DNA from: a virus
IMG/VR virus record: IMGVR_UViG_3300020401_000062
Location: 1-30,410 of that record
DNA length: 30,410 bases
Reading direction: 5' to 3' (one strand)
Positions 8,574 through 19,448 of this stretch are shown piece by piece. A program made the translations under genes and the position numbers. The stretch's first letter is position 1, and every line of letters begins with the position of its first letter. The notes under the pieces were generated by a model. It was not told where the DNA came from and ran no database searches. It saw only the letters and a program-made list of their open reading frames with translations.

Positions 8574-11500
8574 TTAAGGTTCTATTGATGAATTAAATTT
8601 AGGATCATACAATTTAAAAGTACCGTGTGTTTCTTTAGTTTGTTGTTGTGAGAAAGCATCAACAATGAAACCATTTTGCACTTTAATAGTTAAAGGTATA
8701 TATTTATGATAAACTTCCGCATCTAAATGTTTTATAACAACAACTCTGTCTTCTGATTTTGTTGGAAGCGATGGTAAGAAGTCTGTATTATTTCTTGGCT
8801 TACCATTTCTTTTAAATGGATCAACAATAAAGAAATTAGCATATTCATTTTCAGTTACCATTATATTAACAAAACCATTTTGTACTAAATTAAATGCGTC
8901 TTTTGATCTACCTTGTATTATTAAAGCACCTGATCCTCCATTTGTTCTTTTAAATAATTTAGACTGACCCGCTCTTACATATTTACCACTAAACAATCCA
9001 TCTCTTTCTGTGGTTATTGCATAATAAAATCCTATATCATTTGTATCAACAGGGTATTGTTTATAACCAGAAGTACCGTGATATACTTTTTCATTAGTTC
9101 TTGAATTACCTGTATAATAATTTGTATAAACATCAGGACCTCTATAAATTAACGTATCCTTATATGTTTTAAAGTTTTCATCAGGATTATTATTAAATGT
9201 TGTTGTGTAAACTTTTGGATTATTCTGTTGTCTTTTTATAAATGAAAACCTAAAGTTACTACTTACTTCAGTAATTTGAGGTCGCTTACTTGTATCTTTT
9301 GATGAAGCTGAACTACTAGATGTACCAACTTGTTTTGGTGCTGTTTGATTACTGCTTTGTGAATTAAATCTAGCATTTTCAAATATGTTACTCATTTCAG
9401 CTTCATATCTTTGAGAATCCTGTTGAGTAAAATTAGAAAGTGCAGGCGTTGATGTAGCGAATTTATTACAAACAAATGTATCATCAAAATTAGGAGCACT
9501 GCTGTTTATTACTCTAAATGTTGTTTTAGTCCATATTGTTTTATCTGCAGCTGATTTTAAAAAGAATGATTGTATTTTTGAATCTATAACTTCAACATCA
9601 TTAGATGAATTTCCTTGTAACGTAGCAGCTATATCCCAAGTTTTAGATGTAAATTCTTGTACATGAACATTAAAATCAATAGTGCTACAATCTATGCTAT
9701 ACACATTTCCGCTTGGCGTTGTATTTGATATTGTTTGAGGAGTAATATCAAATATTTGTAATACAGTACCTCTTGAATTTAGTACCATACCTTTTGTTCC
9801 GCTTATTCTATAATAACCAGATTTAGCTAATGATTTACCGTTGCTTGTAGTAAATATTTTATTACCTACAGCAGGAGTTGGTGTTATACCATCATGCCAG
9901 TAATCTATATTTATATTTGAAAGTGGCACAACCTCTGCTAATGCTTTTGAGCTTTTAGAACTACTTGCTGTAAAATCAATATAAACAGGGTTTGCAGCTG
10001 ATGAGCTTGGCTGTGTTAAAGCCGCCTGTGTTGCTGTTACTGATGTTGGTTTTGGTGAAGAAGATACTGTAGAGGATGAATTAGTATTTGCTGTTTGTTT
10101 TAAGCTTCCATCGTTAACACCTGATTGAACTAATTTTCCTTTATAATATATATCTACATAAATTTTAGCTCTTCTTTTTGATGAATTAGGATTACCCCAT
10201 CCAGCAACACTAAATTCAACAGGATCACCTCCAGTTAGAATTGCTGTTTTATCGTCATGATCATCAGACACTACGCCTGTTGTTTTGTGAAGTCTAACAA
10301 ATCTTCCATAATCAAGTAAATCATCAGCATCAATATCAACGTAAGCCCTCCAAGTTAGCTGGCTTTTGTCATAGTTAAATCCATTTGAATACTTAGGAGT
10401 TACAACTTTTGAATATACAGCTAAATATCCCCTGCCACCTCCTTGGTTTATTGTACTTAATTGTCCGTTTGATTTTTTAACAAAATTACTAAGGCCCATT
10501 AAATCAGAACCAAATCGCCAAGTAACATTATCATCTACAAATGGCCATGCATCCTGGCTATCAGGAATACCGTCACCATCTGAATCAATTATAGGTACCA
10601 CAAACTTAGCTATTTCAACATTTATATTAGCTCTTGCTCTATTGTAATTTGATGTTTCAGCAATAACAACACCAACCTTACCATTTCCTTCTCCTGTAGC
10701 AGTAATTGAAGAACCATTTAATGTCATTATATTATTATATGATGTAAAATAACTTAATACTCCACCACTATTTGTTGTAATATATAAACTTAAATCGTCA
10801 GTATCACCTTCTGTTAATTGAACTAATAATGTTGAAACAGTTGGGTTAGCTTTCTTAACAGTTATTGTAATTGTTTTTTCAGCATATTCATATAATGTTC
10901 TTGTACTAGCTACATATACTTCTTCTGAATATACTTTTATTTTATTAACACCTGTTGGTGGCGTTTGTCCAGTATTGCTTTTTAATATACCATCACTAAC
11001 ACCAACAACTCCTGTTCCTGATATTAATTCATATTTTAATTTAGAATGATTATTATTAACTACGGCGCCAATTTTAATTGTACCATCACCATATGTTGAA
11101 ATAATATTATTAGCTGTAATCACTGTAGGTACTGTTGTTGTGCAATTTTGTATATCTTTTATATAGTCGATAGAAGTAATAAAATCTTTTTTTAACGTTA
11201 TTACAAAATCTGTATTATCTATTTTATACTCATTTTCTAATGATGTTATGCCGCTTGTTGCGCCAATTTGATTAGAATTTATTTGTGTAATTCTAGCTCC
11301 TATTTTAGGTGTTGGATCATAAGGATCAATATTATATAATCTATATTCTATTGTTGGTTGTGTAGTTCCACACCCTCCCTGTTTAAGTTTTATTACAGTA
11401 AATAATTCTTCAGTAGCAAAATCAAACTCTATTCTACCAATTACTTTATCAGGAACACTATTTATATTAGCCAATATATTTAATGTTAATTCAGTTTTAT

Positions 11501-14500
11501 CTGTGTTAATTTCTATATGATCAGTAACAGTTATAGAATTACCATTTATATCTGTATAAGTGCCTGCTGTAGCTAAACTTAATTCATTGTCTAATAAATT
11601 TACAACATGACCTGTAGCTGAAAATATTTTTGTAAAATCAGGACCTGTCCTATCTATTGTAAATGTTTTTTGAAATAAAAAGTTTTGATTTGATGTATCT
11701 GTTAATTTACCTAAAATTAATTTATTAGTAAATAATCTATCTTCATTATCTAATGGAGTATAGGATATACTATAATTACCAGCAGGAACAGTTGCAGATT
11801 GTGTTATAGTTTTATTAGGTCTTATAAAAATAGTTTGACTAGAAGATGGTAAATTGAAATCACTAGGAATAAGTCTTACTAATAAATTATTATTTTCTAT
11901 TAATACTTTTAATGTACCATTTTCTGCATATGTAGAAGTAACGTCATTTAAAGAATCTGATATTATAAAATCTTGACTACTAATATTATTTATAAACTCA
12001 TAACCTCCTGAAGGTGATATTACAAATTGATAAAAATTTTCTGTAGTTGCAATATTTAAAGCAGCGCCTGTTATTTGAAAAGGAATAGAAGGTGTAAAAG
12101 AATAATTACCTGTTCCTGCACCTGCTAAAGTTGTATTAGCATATTCTATATCTAATGTAACTTGTTCATTAACAAAACTGTCTAAAAATAAAACTATTTG
12201 ATTTGAAGTACTTATTTTATCAACTTCTATATTACCAGTTAATGTTATTTTATTATTTCCTTGATCTAAACTTAAAAATAAATTTGAAAGCCTAGGATCA
12301 TCAATTTTATTATCGTAAGCAAAATCACTTGCTTGTGGTTGTGATATTAATAAATATGTAGCGGCAGGTAAAGTTATTTCATGAGTAAAGCTATAAGAAA
12401 TCCCATCATTAGTAAATGCTTGAAATTCATTAACATTGCTTGTAGTATTTTTAAATTGAGAAAATAAACTTATTTTATTTATTTGTTTAGCGCTATATGG
12501 AATTATAATAACATCTTCAAAGTCTGGGCCATTTATAGTATCTCCTGTAGGTGTTATTGTTATAGTATATGTATCTGGTGAATTTGGGGGTAATACTACT
12601 TGCCTATTGTATTTACCTGTATTATCTATAACTATATTAAATTCTGTTTCTTCAAAAGATCCTGTATCTTGAAGTTTAAAAGAAAACTCAGCGCCTGGAT
12701 TTCCTGTTATTTCTAAATCTCTAACTAATATATCGTTTACAGCATCATTAGTGTTAATTTGAGAAAACAGTAATTGTTTTTTAGCTTTTTGAATTTGTAT
12801 TTCATCAACAGTAATAATATAATTAAAATTATTATTATCAGCGCTTGGAATTGTTATTTTTTCAGTTATAGTAACACTTGTATCATCTGTATTATTAGAT
12901 TTAACAGTTAAGTCAACATTAGGATTATTAGATCTTATACTATTAATATCTACTTTAAATCCGCTTTTAGCTGTAACTGTTCTAGTAACCACTGTTTTTA
13001 AAACATTTGGAGGCCCTGTAATAGTAAAATTACCATTTGGTATATCTGAATCAATATATTTATTTGGTTCAAAAGCATGAGCACCTGTAACTGTTATTGT
13101 TTTTTTATTTGCAAAATTTACTTTGCATAAAGAAATATCAATATGTTTATTTTTAGTAGGTTGGAATGCAATACCATGCGTATAATCTAAAACTATATTG
13201 TCTCCACTTTGTGTAGCTGTAATATTTTTAGCAGAAAAGCTATTTGCATTTAATACATAACCTGGTTTAGGTGATATAATTATTTCAGCTGTATTATTTA
13301 AAGCTGTACCAGCTATATTACTAATTTTAGTTATTTTAGATAAATAGCTATTAGTTTCAATAGGCAAAATACCAAATGTTAATTCTGTTGATGTGCCAGA
13401 ACCAATTGCTGAAATATCACTAGAAACACCTAGGCCCTGAAAGTTAAAGTTTTTAGGATCTAAGTTTTCAACTGTTTTTTCTTCACCCTTTATAAAAGAA
13501 AAATACTTATTTTCTTTTTCTTTAAAGTTCATAGTAGAAGACTTTTGTTGATCTGTTATAACTTCAGCTGTCCACCCTTTAGTACCTTCATAAGATAAAG
13601 TTCTATACTTTTTAATTACAGAAGGATCATCATTAATTTCAAGTTCTATTTTAGATGTATATTGTACACCATAAAAATTATTATATAAAGCGTCTCTTGC
13701 ATCTTGCTCCCAAAGTTCACCATTTCTATATGTATAATATATATTATTTAATGATAAACCGTTTTCAGGAATAAATGATTTTCTTGTTACCCATCCATTA
13801 ACAGTTTCATCAAAACAAACAGTATCTAAACCGTCAAATGATATATTATATAAATTATTATAATTATCATAAGAGCCTATTATGTTAGTGTTAACAGGAG
13901 TTGCATGATAACAACCGTCATCAAAAAATCTTTCTTTAAAAAAGTTAGTCATAAAGTATCTACTAATAACTTCAAGGCCGTCCTTAGATAATCTTATAAC
14001 TACACCTCTTGTTTTATCAGCAAAATAACATCTAAAACCATAAGAGGCAAAACTTTCTGGATTTTTAGATATACCATATTCACCAGCATAAGGACTTACT
14101 GCACCAATTACTTTATTTGTTGCAACTACATTAGGGCTTCCATCTGCATTATATAATATATCTTTATCAGCTAACGCTCTTACTATTTTATCTTCACAAA
14201 GCATTACAATTTGATCATCCCACGCATGAAGCTTTTGAATGCTACCATAAGAAGGTAATAAATCTTTTGTTATAGGAAAAGCTATATTAAATTCATTAGA
14301 TTTATTTACACCTGATTTAGAATTAACAATACCAGACCATATAACACCATTAAACCTATGCTCTTCTCTTATTTCTTCCGCAATAGTAGCTGATACTTTT
14401 ACTCCATTATCTATAAAAGGAGCATTGAAGTCGTCTCTAATCCTATTAGACTCAACACCATTACCAAAACAAAAAGCATTATACCATTCTAGTTTTTGTA

Positions 14501-17500
14501 AATTACCATGCTCTGCTATTTCAAAAGCTCTTTCAGTTTCATAGTAAATATCTAAATCTGTTTTGCTTTCTTTTGGTTCAGTTTCAAATATAGCTGGATC
14601 TTCTGTAAAAGTTATTTTACCTGTTTTTTCTTCTACAAATAATATGTCTACTGAGTTATTTTGATCACCATACTTGGGTATTGCAGCTTTTAATTGACTA
14701 GCTGTAATTGCTTTTCTTAATGGGTCATCTGCAACAAATATTGAAACTTCTCTAGTTCCTACAGCATTTGCTTTTTCAAATTTATTCCCGCGTCCTCCAA
14801 CTTCAATTACTGTATTACCTTTAATTGATTTTTCAATTTCATATATTGTATCCTTATCATTTGAAAAATAAAATTTAGCACCATTAACAAATAAGTCTAA
14901 ATATTTATCATCAACTTTTGTATTTAATTCTTCTACTTTAAAAGTATAATTTGATGCTGTACCATTATGACTTAAAAATAAAGGATACTTTGGATTTTCA
15001 TCAATTTTTCTAGGAGGTCTTGTTCTTTTATCTTTCTTTTTATCTGAAAAAATAGGTGTTCCAAATAAAGTTAATTTTTCTAATATTGAATAATCTTTAT
15101 TATTTACAGTATCTCCTTCAAATATAGTTTTTAATAAATTATTTGCTTTTAATTTAACAAAAAATCTACCATCAAACTCTTCGTTTTTATAATCTGAAAA
15201 TTTTTCTAATATAGTTATTCTTACACCTAATCTATAATTATTAGGATTATAAAGTGCTGTTGAAGCATCACCTACATTTCCAGATCTATCATATATAATA
15301 TTTACGTCGTCGTTAAAGCTATCTTTTATAGTTATTTCAATTTCAGTGGAATCTTCTCTATCAGCAGAAATAGATTTTATTTCATAAGGTTGAGATTCTT
15401 TTCCATTAAAATCAAATCTTATAAATCTACCTGGCTTTAATTCATTTACTAAATTACCAGGAACTCCAACGTTATTACTGTCGTCAGGATCAATACCAGC
15501 ATTTGTTCTTTTAATTTGTATTTTTGAATAATTAGCAACTGGTGTAGAATTTTCAGTTTTTACTTGTGTTAAAGTACCACCGCTGCTATTTGTATTATAA
15601 CCGGAAGTAAATAAAACATCGTCTAAAGAACTTATAACTTTCTTTTTATCAGCAACAAAATTTGGTGGCTCATTAAATATTTCAATAACCTTATACCTAT
15701 TATCAGAATCTGTTACAGCTAAATTTGTACCATGCTCTTTTTTAAGTATAATAAACTCATCTTTATTTACTTTGTTTCTTTCGTTAGATGAAAAAGAAAC
15801 ATACATAAAGCCATTTTGGTCATCATAATAAAACCGGTCTGCAGCAATATTATAATATTCACCGGAATTATCCTTAATATAATATTTGAAATATTTAGCC
15901 CAAGCTGGCGGGTTGTTTTTTAAACGTATTTCAAACTGTTTTGTTTCTTGTGTTTTATCTTTAGATATATTTATTGAACCAGATTGGTCAGATAATACAG
16001 GAGAATGTCTATTATATTCATCTATATAAGCTACACCTATTTGATATGTTCTATCAGATTTTATTGTTTTTTTGTTTGAATTTACATTTCTTTTTGTATA
16101 AGAAATACCAAATTCAGGTGTATTGTATATATCGTAATTTTGTGTATAATTACCATAAATAATTCTATTTGCGGTAACAGCCTGAGCTTTTGCTTTTTTA
16201 GGTACATTGTCCCATGCTCTAAGCAGCTGATCGTTTGGTAAAACAGAATGTATTCTTTCTTTTGTTATTTCATAACTATTATTAAAATCAATACGTTTAA
16301 ATGATTTTAAAGTATATATATTTTGATTTCTAGTTTCTTTATATAATATTTCTATTTCTTTTACAGTATCATCACCTAAATCAAAATCATTTAATATAAC
16401 TTTTCTTAGGTCATTTTCCATTCCTAAGTTTAAACCTTCTTTAGCATTATATTGATATTCCTGAGGTAAAAAAGCAGTTTCAGAAAAAGGAGACATTGTA
16501 GAATATTCACCGTCAAAATATTTCCATCTATATCCAAATCTTACAAATGAAAGTTCATGAATTGCTTTCTTTTCAACTAAAGCAATACTCATTCTATAAT
16601 TTATATTTTTTACAGGTTTATAACTTCTACTAGTTAATGTTATTATAATTTTTGAAGTAAGTTTTTGCTTTACAATTGCTGTAGCTTCTAAAAATTCACC
16701 AGTGCCATCATCTGTATAGGAACTTAATTCTAAATCATCACCTTCATTCCAATTTGGTAATGTAGTTAAATTGTCAATAGTTAAATTATCACCTATTCCA
16801 ATTTCTTTATCTCCGTTATTAGATGTTACATAAAAACTAATTATTTTTTCTATTTCAGTAACACCAGTTATTAATGAATTATATAAATCTAATGTAGGCG
16901 CTTTCATTGGCGCTTTCTTTGCAACCGATAAATCATCTTCATTAAATTCTCTAGTAGCATTAACTATATTGCCATTAGAATCTTTTTCTGAATATTGAAC
17001 TAATGTTTGTGTTAAAAAAACACCGTTTGTATTTGGATATGGAGTATTTGTGTATTTTTTAAATTTAGAAATATTTATTTTTCTAGGGGCATTTAAGTTA
17101 TCTGTAAAAAATAACATATCATCAATTATATCAATGCCTGTTATAAGATTGTTTTTAGAAAAATTTAATACACTCTTTATTGAAAAGCTAAATGTTATAG
17201 ATATATTACCATATTCTTGGCCATTATATTCTATATTTTTAAATACATATTTATTGTTTTCCTTTCTTAATATAGTGTTTTGCGGTATATCTATATCTAA
17301 ATAAGGATCTTGCGAAGATAAATGTATATTATTATTTACTAATACCTCATCTATTGTGTCATCTGGAATATTGCCACATATTGTTTTTAATTGATTAGCT
17401 GTAATATTATTTAATACTAATTCATTTTCATCATTAGACTGCAAAGACAGTCCATTAATTATATCTTCACTATTTCTTTTTGTATCTATAATTATAGGCT

Positions 17501-17798
17501 CAATTACTTTTTGAACTTGATCATATTCATAAATACCATCAATATTATCAGAAGTTATTATCCAATAAATTTTATCTTTAAGACCATAAGTAATTGACCC
17601 AATTGTTTGAGCATTTTTAAGGCCTAAATCAGTTAATTGTTTATTTCCTAATAAATTTTCAACTGCTCCAACGTCAGATCCCTCAGAAGAAGAAATGTGT
17701 ATATTTAAAGCATCACGATAAGTGCCATTTTTTACAAGGCGCTCATCCCTATCTTTATCCATCATTCCGGCTATAAACGTGTGTTTTAACTCAGCCAT
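8574..17798 (-). CDS. Giant tail protein: stabilisation module fused to Ig-like and Ca-binding tail region, 3074 aa
   Basis: Residues 1 to about 1480 look like the tail stabilisation or needle-type protein of crAss-like and marine podoviruses. The start carries NGTYRDALNIHISSSEGSD; the middle carries a conserved-looking SPYAGEYGISKNPESFASYG followed by RGVVIRLS (about 1230-1270); the end of the module carries SYEGTKGW (W1409) and neighbouring beta structure. Residues of about 1480-2400 are a long series of beta-rich, probably Ig-like segments, ending with one near 2306-2400. D-S-D-G-D-G-I-P-D-S-Q-D (2405-2416) is a thrombospondin type 3-like calcium loop. Two Ser/Thr-rich linkers follow (about 2570-2613 and 2816-2840) before the C-terminal domain. 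In most relatives I know of, the first part is a separate gene of around 1000 residues or more. The likely role is closing the portal, building the tail and reaching the host surface. The module names are inferred from pattern; the single uninterrupted frame is seen directly. Confidence 0.85.
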   Translation of the reverse strand: MAELKHTFIAGMMDKDRDERLVKNGTYRDALNIHISSSEGSDVGAVENLLGNKQLTDLGLKNAQTIGSITYGLKDKIYWIITSDNIDGIYEYDQVQKVIEPIIIDTKRNSEDIINGLSLQSNDENELVLNNITANQLKTICGNIPDDTIDEVLVNNNIHLSSQDPYLDIDIPQNTILRKENNKYVFKNIEYNGQEYGNISITFSFSIKSVLNFSKNNLITGIDIIDDMLFFTDNLNAPRKINISKFKKYTNTPYPNTNGVFLTQTLVQYSEKDSNGNIVNATREFNEDDLSVAKKAPMKAPTLDLYNSLITGVTEIEKIISFYVTSNNGDKEIGIGDNLTIDNLTTLPNWNEGDDLELSSYTDDGTGEFLEATAIVKQKLTSKIIITLTSRSYKPVKNINYRMSIALVEKKAIHELSFVRFGYRWKYFDGEYSTMSPFSETAFLPQEYQYNAKEGLNLGMENDLRKVILNDFDLGDDTVKEIEILYKETRNQNIYTLKSFKRIDFNNSYEITKERIHSVLPNDQLLRAWDNVPKKAKAQAVTANRIIYGNYTQNYDIYNTPEFGISYTKRNVNSNKKTIKSDRTYQIGVAYIDEYNRHSPVLSDQSGSINISKDKTQETKQFEIRLKNNPPAWAKYFKYYIKDNSGEYYNIAADRFYYDDQNGFMYVSFSSNERNKVNKDEFIILKKEHGTNLAVTDSDNRYKVIEIFNEPPNFVADKKKVISSLDDVLFTSGYNTNSSGGTLTQVKTENSTPVANYSKIQIKRTNAGIDPDDSNNVGVPGNLVNELKPGRFIRFDFNGKESQPYEIKSISADREDSTEIEITIKDSFNDDVNIIYDRSGNVGDASTALYNPNNYRLGVRITILEKFSDYKNEEFDGRFFVKLKANNLLKTIFEGDTVNNKDYSILEKLTLFGTPIFSDKKKDKRTRPPRKIDENPKYPLFLSHNGTASNYTFKVEELNTKVDDKYLDLFVNGAKFYFSNDKDTIYEIEKSIKGNTVIEVGGRGNKFEKANAVGTREVSIFVADDPLRKAITASQLKAAIPKYGDQNNSVDILFVEEKTGKITFTEDPAIFETEPKESKTDLDIYYETERAFEIAEHGNLQKLEWYNAFCFGNGVESNRIRDDFNAPFIDNGVKVSATIAEEIREEHRFNGVIWSGIVNSKSGVNKSNEFNIAFPITKDLLPSYGSIQKLHAWDDQIVMLCEDKIVRALADKDILYNADGSPNVVATNKVIGAVSPYAGEYGISKNPESFASYGFRCYFADKTRGVVIRLSKDGLEVISRYFMTNFFKERFFDDGCYHATPVNTNIIGSYDNYNNLYNISFDGLDTVCFDETVNGWVTRKSFIPENGLSLNNIYYTYRNGELWEQDARDALYNNFYGVQYTSKIELEINDDPSVIKKYRTLSYEGTKGWTAEVITDQQKSSTMNFKEKENKYFSFIKGEEKTVENLDPKNFNFQGLGVSSDISAIGSGTSTELTFGILPIETNSYLSKITKISNIAGTALNNTAEIIISPKPGYVLNANSFSAKNITATQSGDNIVLDYTHGIAFQPTKNKHIDISLCKVNFANKKTITVTGAHAFEPNKYIDSDIPNGNFTITGPPNVLKTVVTRTVTAKSGFKVDINSIRSNNPNVDLTVKSNNTDDTSVTITEKITIPSADNNNFNYIITVDEIQIQKAKKQLLFSQINTNDAVNDILVRDLEITGNPGAEFSFKLQDTGSFEETEFNIVIDNTGKYNRQVVLPPNSPDTYTITITPTGDTINGPDFEDVIIIPYSAKQINKISLFSQFKNTTSNVNEFQAFTNDGISYSFTHEITLPAATYLLISQPQASDFAYDNKIDDPRLSNLFLSLDQGNNKITLTGNIEVDKISTSNQIVLFLDSFVNEQVTLDIEYANTTLAGAGTGNYSFTPSIPFQITGAALNIATTENFYQFVISPSGGYEFINNISSQDFIISDSLNDVTSTYAENGTLKVLIENNNLLVRLIPSDFNLPSSSQTIFIRPNKTITQSATVPAGNYSISYTPLDNEDRLFTNKLILGKLTDTSNQNFLFQKTFTIDRTGPDFTKIFSATGHVVNLLDNELSLATAGTYTDINGNSITVTDHIEINTDKTELTLNILANINSVPDKVIGRIEFDFATEELFTVIKLKQGGCGTTQPTIEYRLYNIDPYDPTPKIGARITQINSNQIGATSGITSLENEYKIDNTDFVITLKKDFITSIDYIKDIQNCTTTVPTVITANNIISTYGDGTIKIGAVVNNNHSKLKYELISGTGVVGVSDGILKSNTGQTPPTGVNKIKVYSEEVYVASTRTLYEYAEKTITITVKKANPTVSTLLVQLTEGDTDDLSLYITTNSGGVLSYFTSYNNIMTLNGSSITATGEGNGKVGVVIAETSNYNRARANINVEIAKFVVPIIDSDGDGIPDSQDAWPFVDDNVTWRFGSDLMGLSNFVKKSNGQLSTINQGGGRGYLAVYSKVVTPKYSNGFNYDKSQLTWRAYVDIDADDLLDYGRFVRLHKTTGVVSDDHDDKTAILTGGDPVEFSVAGWGNPNSSKRRAKIYVDIYYKGKLVQSGVNDGSLKQTANTNSSSTVSSSPKPTSVTATQAALTQPSSSAANPVYIDFTASSSKSSKALAEVVPLSNINIDYWHDGITPTPAVGNKIFTTSNGKSLAKSGYYRISGTKGMVLNSRGTVLQIFDITPQTISNTTPSGNVYSIDCSTIDFNVHVQEFTSKTWDIAATLQGNSSNDVEVIDSKIQSFFLKSAADKTIWTKTTFRVINSSAPNFDDTFVCNKFATSTPALSNFTQQDSQRYEAEMSNIFENARFNSQSSNQTAPKQVGTSSSSASSKDTSKRPQITEVSSNFRFSFIKRQQNNPKVYTTTFNNNPDENFKTYKDTLIYRGPDVYTNYYTGNSRTNEKVYHGTSGYKQYPVDTNDIGFYYAITTERDGLFSGKYVRAGQSKLFKRTNGGSGALIIQGRSKDAFNLVQNGFVNIMVTENEYANFFIVDPFKRNGKPRNNTDFLPSLPTKSEDRVVVIKHLDAEVYHKYIPLTIKVQNGFIVDAFSQQQTKETHGTFKLYDPKFNSSIEP

Positions 17799-17801
17799 GT
17801 A

Positions 17802-18692
17802 TTAGTGTTTAATTTGTTTGGATTTACCTCTTAATGCTTGGATAATTTCGCTAGGACTTAATTTAGCTAATCTTATTTTAGCATTTCTTATAGCAGCCCT
17901 TCTTTCTTTTTTTACTCTATTAATCTGATATTCAGGTATATTTGATTTTGAAGACATTATTCCGTAAGAAATTATTTTATACATTGCTTCTTCAGCAAAT
18001 TTATGCACACGCATATCTTCATCATTATGTAGCCCGTCAGATATATATCTTAATACTATTGTTTGGTTAGCTAAATTACTTGAAAAGCTTATTACGCCAA
18101 ATTTATCACTTATTATATAAGCTCCGTTTTTTGTAGCAATAGTAGGATCTAATCCATATCTTTTACCGTAATCTACATTATAACCATATCCTTCTTCTAA
18201 AGAATCAACAGAATCATTTGCAGATACTTGATTATCAGTGCCTTCTCTAAATCTTTCTGCAGTAACAGAATCAGAAGAAATAAGTAATTCTCCTTGACCT
18301 CCAAATAAATAGCTATAATCAAAATCTTGATATATCATTTCTGGTAAATCACTTAATTTATTTTCAGCAATTTGCCTAAGTATACCTTGTCTATCAACAA
18401 AGCTTATATCAACTATATTAACATAGTCATGAGGTATAGGCATAGATAATGATGGACCTAAGTCTATTTCTTGTGTTCTTATATTACCTAAAGTGTCATA
18501 ATTTAATTCCGCAATCCCACGCTGAGCATGATATAAAACCTCTGCTCTTTTTGCCTTTTTAATTATTTTGTCATCACCAATTTGAGAAACAATAAAATTA
18601 TTAATAATGTCTTTTAGTGTTATAAACTGATATGAGCCCTGATCAAAGGAAATATCGTAATGATCCGATGGAGGTAACTTTGCTAATGCCAT
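17802..18692 (-). CDS. Head-tail connector or tail tube-like structural protein, 296 aa
   Basis: This sits between the 229-aa protein and the giant tail protein, 3 bases from each. The N-terminus is helical (ITLKDIINNFIVSQIGDD, about 24-41; then KRAEVLYHAQRGIAELNYD). A beta-rich middle includes PIPHDYVNIVDISFVDRQG (about 84-102), a pattern typical of tail tubular A or ring proteins, in which an initial helical bundle precedes a proline-plus-aromatic strand. The C-terminal helices are basic (RVKKERRAAIRNAKIRLAK), suiting contact with DNA or the portal. By order this matches T7 gp11 or a crAss-like ring protein. The specific identity is inferred. Confidence 0.8.
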   Translation of the reverse strand: MALAKLPPSDHYDISFDQGSYQFITLKDIINNFIVSQIGDDKIIKKAKRAEVLYHAQRGIAELNYDTLGNIRTQEIDLGPSLSMPIPHDYVNIVDISFVDRQGILRQIAENKLSDLPEMIYQDFDYSYLFGGQGELLISSDSVTAERFREGTDNQVSANDSVDSLEEGYGYNVDYGKRYGLDPTIATKNGAYIISDKFGVISFSSNLANQTIVLRYISDGLHNDEDMRVHKFAEEAMYKIISYGIMSSKSNIPEYQINRVKKERRAAIRNAKIRLAKLSPSEIIQALRGKSKQIKH

Positions 18693-18695
18693 TTA

Positions 18696-19385
18696 TTAAG
18701 ATTTTTCTTGTGTTATTTTTTTAGTGTCTTTAGCTTCACCAATTTGAGTTATATCAGCTTGTTTAATTATAACTCCAGCTAGAGTTAATATTTTATTTAC
18801 TAATGTAACTTCTTCTGAAGGGTGTAATTCAAAATTACTATGATCTGTTGAAGAAGGATTATATAAAGCAGTGCCATTTACTGTTTTATATGTCCAATTA
18901 ACAGTAGCGGGCGTTCTTACATAATTACAAGACACCTCTTGAACAATACTTGCTGGATATACTTCTATTTTATTATCCGTTCTTATGTATACAGGGTATG
19001 ATTCTGAAGGTGCAGTTAAAGGAGAGTTTAATATATAAAGAAATTCTTTACTATTTACTTGTTCTATTTCAGTATAACCATATTGTACACTTCCTAACCT
19101 ATATAAATTATCAGGGAGCTCATATGAAGAATTAAAATAAGTTAATTGAAATTCTTGTACTTTAAATAAATCAATTTTTTCTTTAATATTTTGAATTATA
19201 TTAGCAAATTCATTGTTTATTTCACCTCTACGATTGTGTTGATTAAGATCATAAAAATATTGCTCAAATATTTCATTTTGAGCTTGATTAGCTAGAAGAT
19301 TATATTCTTGTGGAGTCATATATCCTCTGTTTTCTTTATTGAGTATTGCCAATACTGTTTGGTATACTGTATCTACACTAACCAT
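18696..19385 (-). CDS. Head completion or connector-like structural protein, 229 aa
   Basis: The N-terminal helices include a run (YMTPQEYNLLANQAQNEIFE, about 22-41) that resembles the start of small head-tail connector and ring proteins. It is followed by beta strands with YELPDNLYRLGSV (about 88-100), and by a pattern reading Y-P-V-Y-I-R then IEVYP. No catalytic motif is visible. It is the first gene after the hairpin that follows the 254-aa gene, and it is separated by 3 bases from the 296-aa connector. Together they would form the neck between portal and tail. The function is inferred from position and general pattern. Confidence 0.75.
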   Translation of the reverse strand: MVSVDTVYQTVLAILNKENRGYMTPQEYNLLANQAQNEIFEQYFYDLNQHNRRGEINNEFANIIQNIKEKIDLFKVQEFQLTYFNSSYELPDNLYRLGSVQYGYTEIEQVNSKEFLYILNSPLTAPSESYPVYIRTDNKIEVYPASIVQEVSCNYVRTPATVNWTYKTVNGTALYNPSSTDHSNFELHPSEEVTLVNKILTLAGVIIKQADITQIGEAKDTKKITQEKS

Positions 19386-19400
19386 ATTATTTTTTTTATT

Positions 19401-19430
19401 ATAATGAAAAGGGCCACCTTAAATGACCCT
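19401..19430 (-). terminator. Terminator-like hairpin after the 254-aa gene
   Basis: On the minus strand the arms AGGGTCA and TGGCCCT form a 7-bp stem (one G-U pair) around a 7-base loop at 19410-19430. They are followed by TTTTCATTATAATAAAA. It lies in the 63-base gap between the 254-aa gene and the connector gene. The U-run is short, so it could be a weak terminator or an RNA-processing or stability element. Pairing was worked out by hand. Confidence 0.65.
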
Positions 19431-19448
19431 AGTCATTATAAGATATTC

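Noticed and set aside
8574-17798. Frameshift or intein breaking the 3074-aa gene
   Set aside because: The frame is continuous and composition is consistent; no intein blocks seen.
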